Origin: Victivallales bacterium | Lineage (GTDB): Bacteria; Verrucomicrobiota; Lentisphaeria; Oligosphaerales; Oligosphaeraceae | DNA length: 6,919 nucleotides | NCBI GenBank assembly: GCA_017538465.1 | Contig: JAFYIW010000122.1 | Coordinates: 1-6,919 of the forward strand | Direction: 5' to 3' | Shown: one piece after another, positions 5,102 through 6,919 of the stretch | Position numbering within the stretch: position 1 is the stretch's first letter | How the letters are laid out: every line of letters begins with the position of its first letter | The notes under the pieces: generated by a model | What the model saw: the letters and a program-made list of their open reading frames with translations, nothing else | The model's database searches: none | What the model was told of the DNA's origin: nothing | Made by a program: the position numbers and the translations under genes

Positions 5102-6463
5102 TTATTCGCCGATGAGGTAGGCGACGGCGGTTTGCGCTTCCAGGTAGTCAAAATGGGCGGTGACGACGTTGGCCTTCGCGGAGGAGTAGGACACCTGGGC
5201 GTCCGTGCGGTCCACGGCCGTCGCCTTGCCATGCTTGTATTTTTCGTTGACGATGTCCAGATTCTGTCTGGCGCTCTCTTCGGTGAGTTGGGCGACCTCC
5301 AGGGACTGCTTTGCGCGGTTCATGGTCAGCACGGCGACGATGAGATTGCGGTAAACTGTCTGCTCCTTGGCGGCATAGCGGCTGCGAGCCAGTCGCAGGG
5401 AGTCTGCGGCGGAACGGACGGCGCGGAGGTTCCGCCCGCCGTTGAAGAGGGTCTCGGAAAGTGACAGTCCCCCGTTGAGATTCCATAGCCAAGGCAAACC
5501 AGGATTCACTCCTGAGACATTGCCGGAGAGCGAGAGGGAGAGGGATGGATAGAGCGATGCAATCATCTCATCCACCTTTGCGCTGGCAATTTCGATGTCA
5601 TATCGTGCGGCGGCCAGGTTCGGCTCGCACTGGCGCGCCAGCTCCATGAGTTCATCGGCGTTCTGCGTGTATTCATGGACATCCGCCTCGCCGAGCGTGT
5701 AGGTGGGATACTCCATGAGGCCAAGGGCCTGGTTGAGGTCGGCCCAGCCGGTCGCGACGCTGTTTGCCGTGGTGATCTCCTTCAGGCGGGCATTCTGATA
5801 GTCCACCTCGGCTTTGATGACGTCATAGTCCATCAGGGCACCAATCTCACGCTTGAGCTTGACCTGTTCAAGGTGATCCAGATACTGCTGCACGGCATCC
5901 ACCGCGACCTCGTGCAGTCCGATATTGCGTTTGAGCTCAAAAAAGGCTTTGCGGACATTATAGACGACGGCATTGCGGGCTGCTGTGTATTCTTTGGCGG
6001 CGGCCAGGAGGTTTTTCTCGGCTTGTTCAATGGCGGCATCCTTTTTCCCGAAGTCGAATAGAACAAGCGAAAGGCCAATGCTGCCACTATAGGAGCCGGT
6101 GTTGTGGGTGGTGCCGTGGTGTCGGTCACGGTTGGCGGTCGCCCGGTTGTGGCTTGCCGAGAGATTGGCGTTGGGGAGATATTGCGCCTTGGCGTCCTTC
6201 AAGGCGTAGGTGGCCTGGTTGACGGCGAGCGTGGCCTGGAGGACGCTGGGATTGCATTTCAGTGCGATGGCCTCCAGTTCCGAGAGGTTCATCGGACGGT
6301 CGGCACGTAGCCCCGCCTGTTCGGCCGTCATGGTGTATTCGCCTGGCAGCATGACGGATGGGTCGTGCTGGATTTTACGGGCCTCCTTGACGGTGGCGCA
6401 GCCAACCAGGGTCAGGCAGAGGCCACAGGCAAGGGGCAGGAGTTTGCGGGTGAAGGTATGCAT
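5102..6463 (-). CDS. Outer-membrane efflux lipoprotein (TolC/OEP family)
   Basis: This 453-residue protein has a lipoprotein signal peptide: basic start MHTFTRK, hydrophobic core and lipobox LVGC with Cys22, followed by Ala, which favours outer-membrane sorting. Two OEP repeats follow, the internal duplication of TolC-type channels. The first has QYLPNANLSAS (95-103) and LFDFGKKDAAIEQAEKNL (135-152). The second has SLYPSLSLSLSG (303-314), LFNGGRNLRAVRSA (339-352) and NEKYKHGKATAVDRTDAQ (406-423). A trimer would form the outer-membrane duct and periplasmic tunnel. Lipid-anchored members resemble the NodT/CusC/OprM branch rather than E. coli TolC itself. The His/Arg-rich stretch DRHHGTTHNTGSYSG (112-126) lies in the predicted first outer-membrane strand pair and may be a surface loop. 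It is the first gene of the efflux block; its ATG lacks a Shine-Dalgarno sequence, but the lipoprotein signal fixes the start. Confidence 0.93.
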   Translation of the reverse strand: MHTFTRKLLPLACGLCLTLVGCATVKEARKIQHDPSVMLPGEYTMTAEQAGLRADRPMNLSELEAIALKCNPSVLQATLAVNQATYALKDAKAQYLPNANLSASHNRATANRDRHHGTTHNTGSYSGSIGLSLVLFDFGKKDAAIEQAEKNLLAAAKEYTAARNAVVYNVRKAFFELKRNIGLHEVAVDAVQQYLDHLEQVKLKREIGALMDYDVIKAEVDYQNARLKEITTANSVATGWADLNQALGLMEYPTYTLGEADVHEYTQNADELMELARQCEPNLAAARYDIEIASAKVDEMIASLYPSLSLSLSGNVSGVNPGLPWLWNLNGGLSLSETLFNGGRNLRAVRSAADSLRLARSRYAAKEQTVYRNLIVAVLTMNRAKQSLEVAQLTEESARQNLDIVNEKYKHGKATAVDRTDAQVSYSSAKANVVTAHFDYLEAQTAVAYLIGE

Positions 6464-6517
6464 GGCTGGATGTTAAGATGCCGATGGAGGTGATTTGAAA
6501 TGGCTTTCTTATCTTCT

Positions 6518-6560
6518 TTGTAATAATAAACGCAACCGCGTTGCAAAAATTGCGTTGCAA
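6518..6560 (-). promoter_or_regulatory. Candidate promoter and operator of the efflux block
   Basis: On the minus strand TTGCAA (6546-6541) could act as -35, with TTACAA (6523-6518, spacing 17) or TATTAC (6525-6520, spacing 15) as -10. The plus-strand 9-mer GCGTTGCAA occurs twice (6538-6546 and 6552-6560), 14 bp apart, and GCAAC/GTTGC flank CGC at 6532-6544 or so. Repeats over a -35 box suggest a regulator site, but hexamer matches are modest. The region is AT-richer than the genes around it. Confidence 0.35.
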
Positions 6561-6585
6561 GGAAAAATTGGGGTGGAAAATGAAA

Positions 6586-6614
6586 AACTGCCCCGCAGGT
6601 GGGGCGGGGCAGTT
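6586..6614 (-). terminator. Rho-independent terminator after the proline-rich gene
   Basis: A perfect 11-bp stem, AACTGCCCCGC (6586-6596) with GCGGGGCAGTT (6604-6614), encloses a 7-base loop. Read on the minus strand the stem ends in TT and continues TTT, giving a run of five T, then CA and four more T after a short gap. It starts 37 bases beyond the stop codon of the proline-rich gene and insulates that gene from the efflux block. Confidence 0.9.
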
Positions 6615-6651
6615 GTCCATGGAAATTTATGAGGAGGAATGGCCGGATTGT

Positions 6652-6919
6652 TTATCGGGGATTCTTGCCATGATGTGGGCCATTGGATTTCGGGTGGGGC
6701 GTATTGCCCGGTCTGGGGGGCTGCGCAGGTCCCGGCTGCTGCACATGGCCTGGCCGTCCCTGTTTGGGCGGCTGCGCATGGCCTGGCTGCTGTACATGTC
6801 CCGGCCGTCCCTGTTTGGGCGGCTGCTGCACATGTCCCGGTTTTGGGGGCTGCACATGTCCCGGCTGTCCCGGTTTTGGGGGCTGCTGCACATGTCCCGG
6901 CTGTCCCGGTTTTGGGGGC
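6652..6919 (-). CDS. Partial Pro/Gly/Gln/His-rich repeat protein, C-terminus
   Basis: The gene enters from the right edge, and its 5' end is missing; about 88 codons and a TAA stop are visible. The sequence is almost entirely low-complexity, built on variants of QPPKPGQPGHVQ, PPKQGRPGHVQQ and PGHAQ, and ends PHPKSNGPHHGKNPR. It contains no hydrophobic segment and would be disordered, basic and His-rich; such tails occur on surface, periplasmic or metal-binding proteins, but nothing here fixes the role. This frame was chosen over an overlapping one (6627-6893) because it is open through the edge, has a coherent repeat composition and ends just before a strong terminator. The missing N-terminus should show any signal peptide or domain. 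Confidence 0.7.
   Translation of the reverse strand, partial: PPKPGQPGHVQQPPKPGQPGHVQPPKPGHVQQPPKQGRPGHVQQPGHAQPPKQGRPGHVQQPGPAQPPRPGNTPHPKSNGPHHGKNPR
6735..6919. repeat. Degenerate tandem repeats within the proline-rich gene
   Basis: Copies of a GCTGCTGCACATG...CCGGTTTTGGGGG-type unit recur with start points near 6735, 6786, 6822, 6850 and 6883; unit lengths vary (36, 28 and 33 bases, with a 15-base partial at 6771-6785). All lengths except the 28-base one are multiples of three, and small offsets in boundary choice account for it, since the frame stays open. The rightmost copies are nearly identical, suggesting recent duplication, and the array continues past the window. Confidence 0.75.

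Noticed and set aside
6627..6893. Alternative minus-strand frame in the right-edge gene (MCSSPQNRD-like repeats)
   Set aside because: It overlaps the frame that is open through the edge and has a coherent Pro/Gly/His repeat. Both are repetitive only because the DNA is repetitive.

Overview
The window comes from a Gram-negative bacterium: it encodes an outer-membrane efflux lipoprotein and a periplasm-spanning adaptor. Most of it is GC-rich. Most of the starts on the main gene block have no clear Shine-Dalgarno sequence, and the spacers carry hairpin repeats. This would fit a member of the PVC group (for example Verrucomicrobiota, Lentisphaerota or Kiritimatiellota), but that placement is an impression and not something the sequence proves.

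Layout. At the left edge a partial, AT-rich minus-strand gene (1-147) encodes a small secreted protein with a near-consensus promoter and a strong ribosome binding site. Divergent from it, the plus strand holds the N-terminal part of a phage tail tape-measure protein (195 to about 659), cut off abruptly and reading on into the tail of the next gene. From 677 to 6463 there is a five-gene minus-strand block. In order of transcription it is: outer-membrane efflux lipoprotein of the TolC/OEP type (6463-5102), MacA/HlyD-type adaptor (5081-3678), MacB-type ABC ATPase (3471-2782), MacB/FtsX-type permease (2768-1542) and a ferredoxin reductase-like FAD/NAD(P) flavoprotein (1411-677). At the right edge a partial minus-strand gene encodes a repetitive Pro/Gly/Gln/His-rich C-terminus and is closed by a strong intrinsic terminator (6586-6614).

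How the genes work together. The first four genes of the block form a complete MacAB-TolC-like tripartite exporter. The ATPase dimer and two permease subunits form the inner-membrane machine, the adaptor bridges the periplasm, and the lipoprotein forms the outer-membrane duct. In Escherichia coli MacB the ATPase and permease are one polypeptide; here they are two adjacent genes. The substrate cannot be read from the sequence. The reductase is downstream after a 130-base spacer and may be a passenger rather than a partner.

Non-coding content. The two wide spacers inside the block (1412-1541 and 3472-3677) hold related palindromes: three tandem 33-bp units in one and a single perfect hairpin plus a longer hairpin in the other. 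A 28-bp run of heptamers abuts the reductase start. The leader of the efflux block carries a 9-bp direct repeat at a candidate promoter and an exact copy of the 16S anti-Shine-Dalgarno sequence. I see no RNA genes, CRISPR array or insertion sequence, and no clearly new multi-gene system; the novelty is in the spacer repeats, the broken tape-measure gene and the two edge genes.
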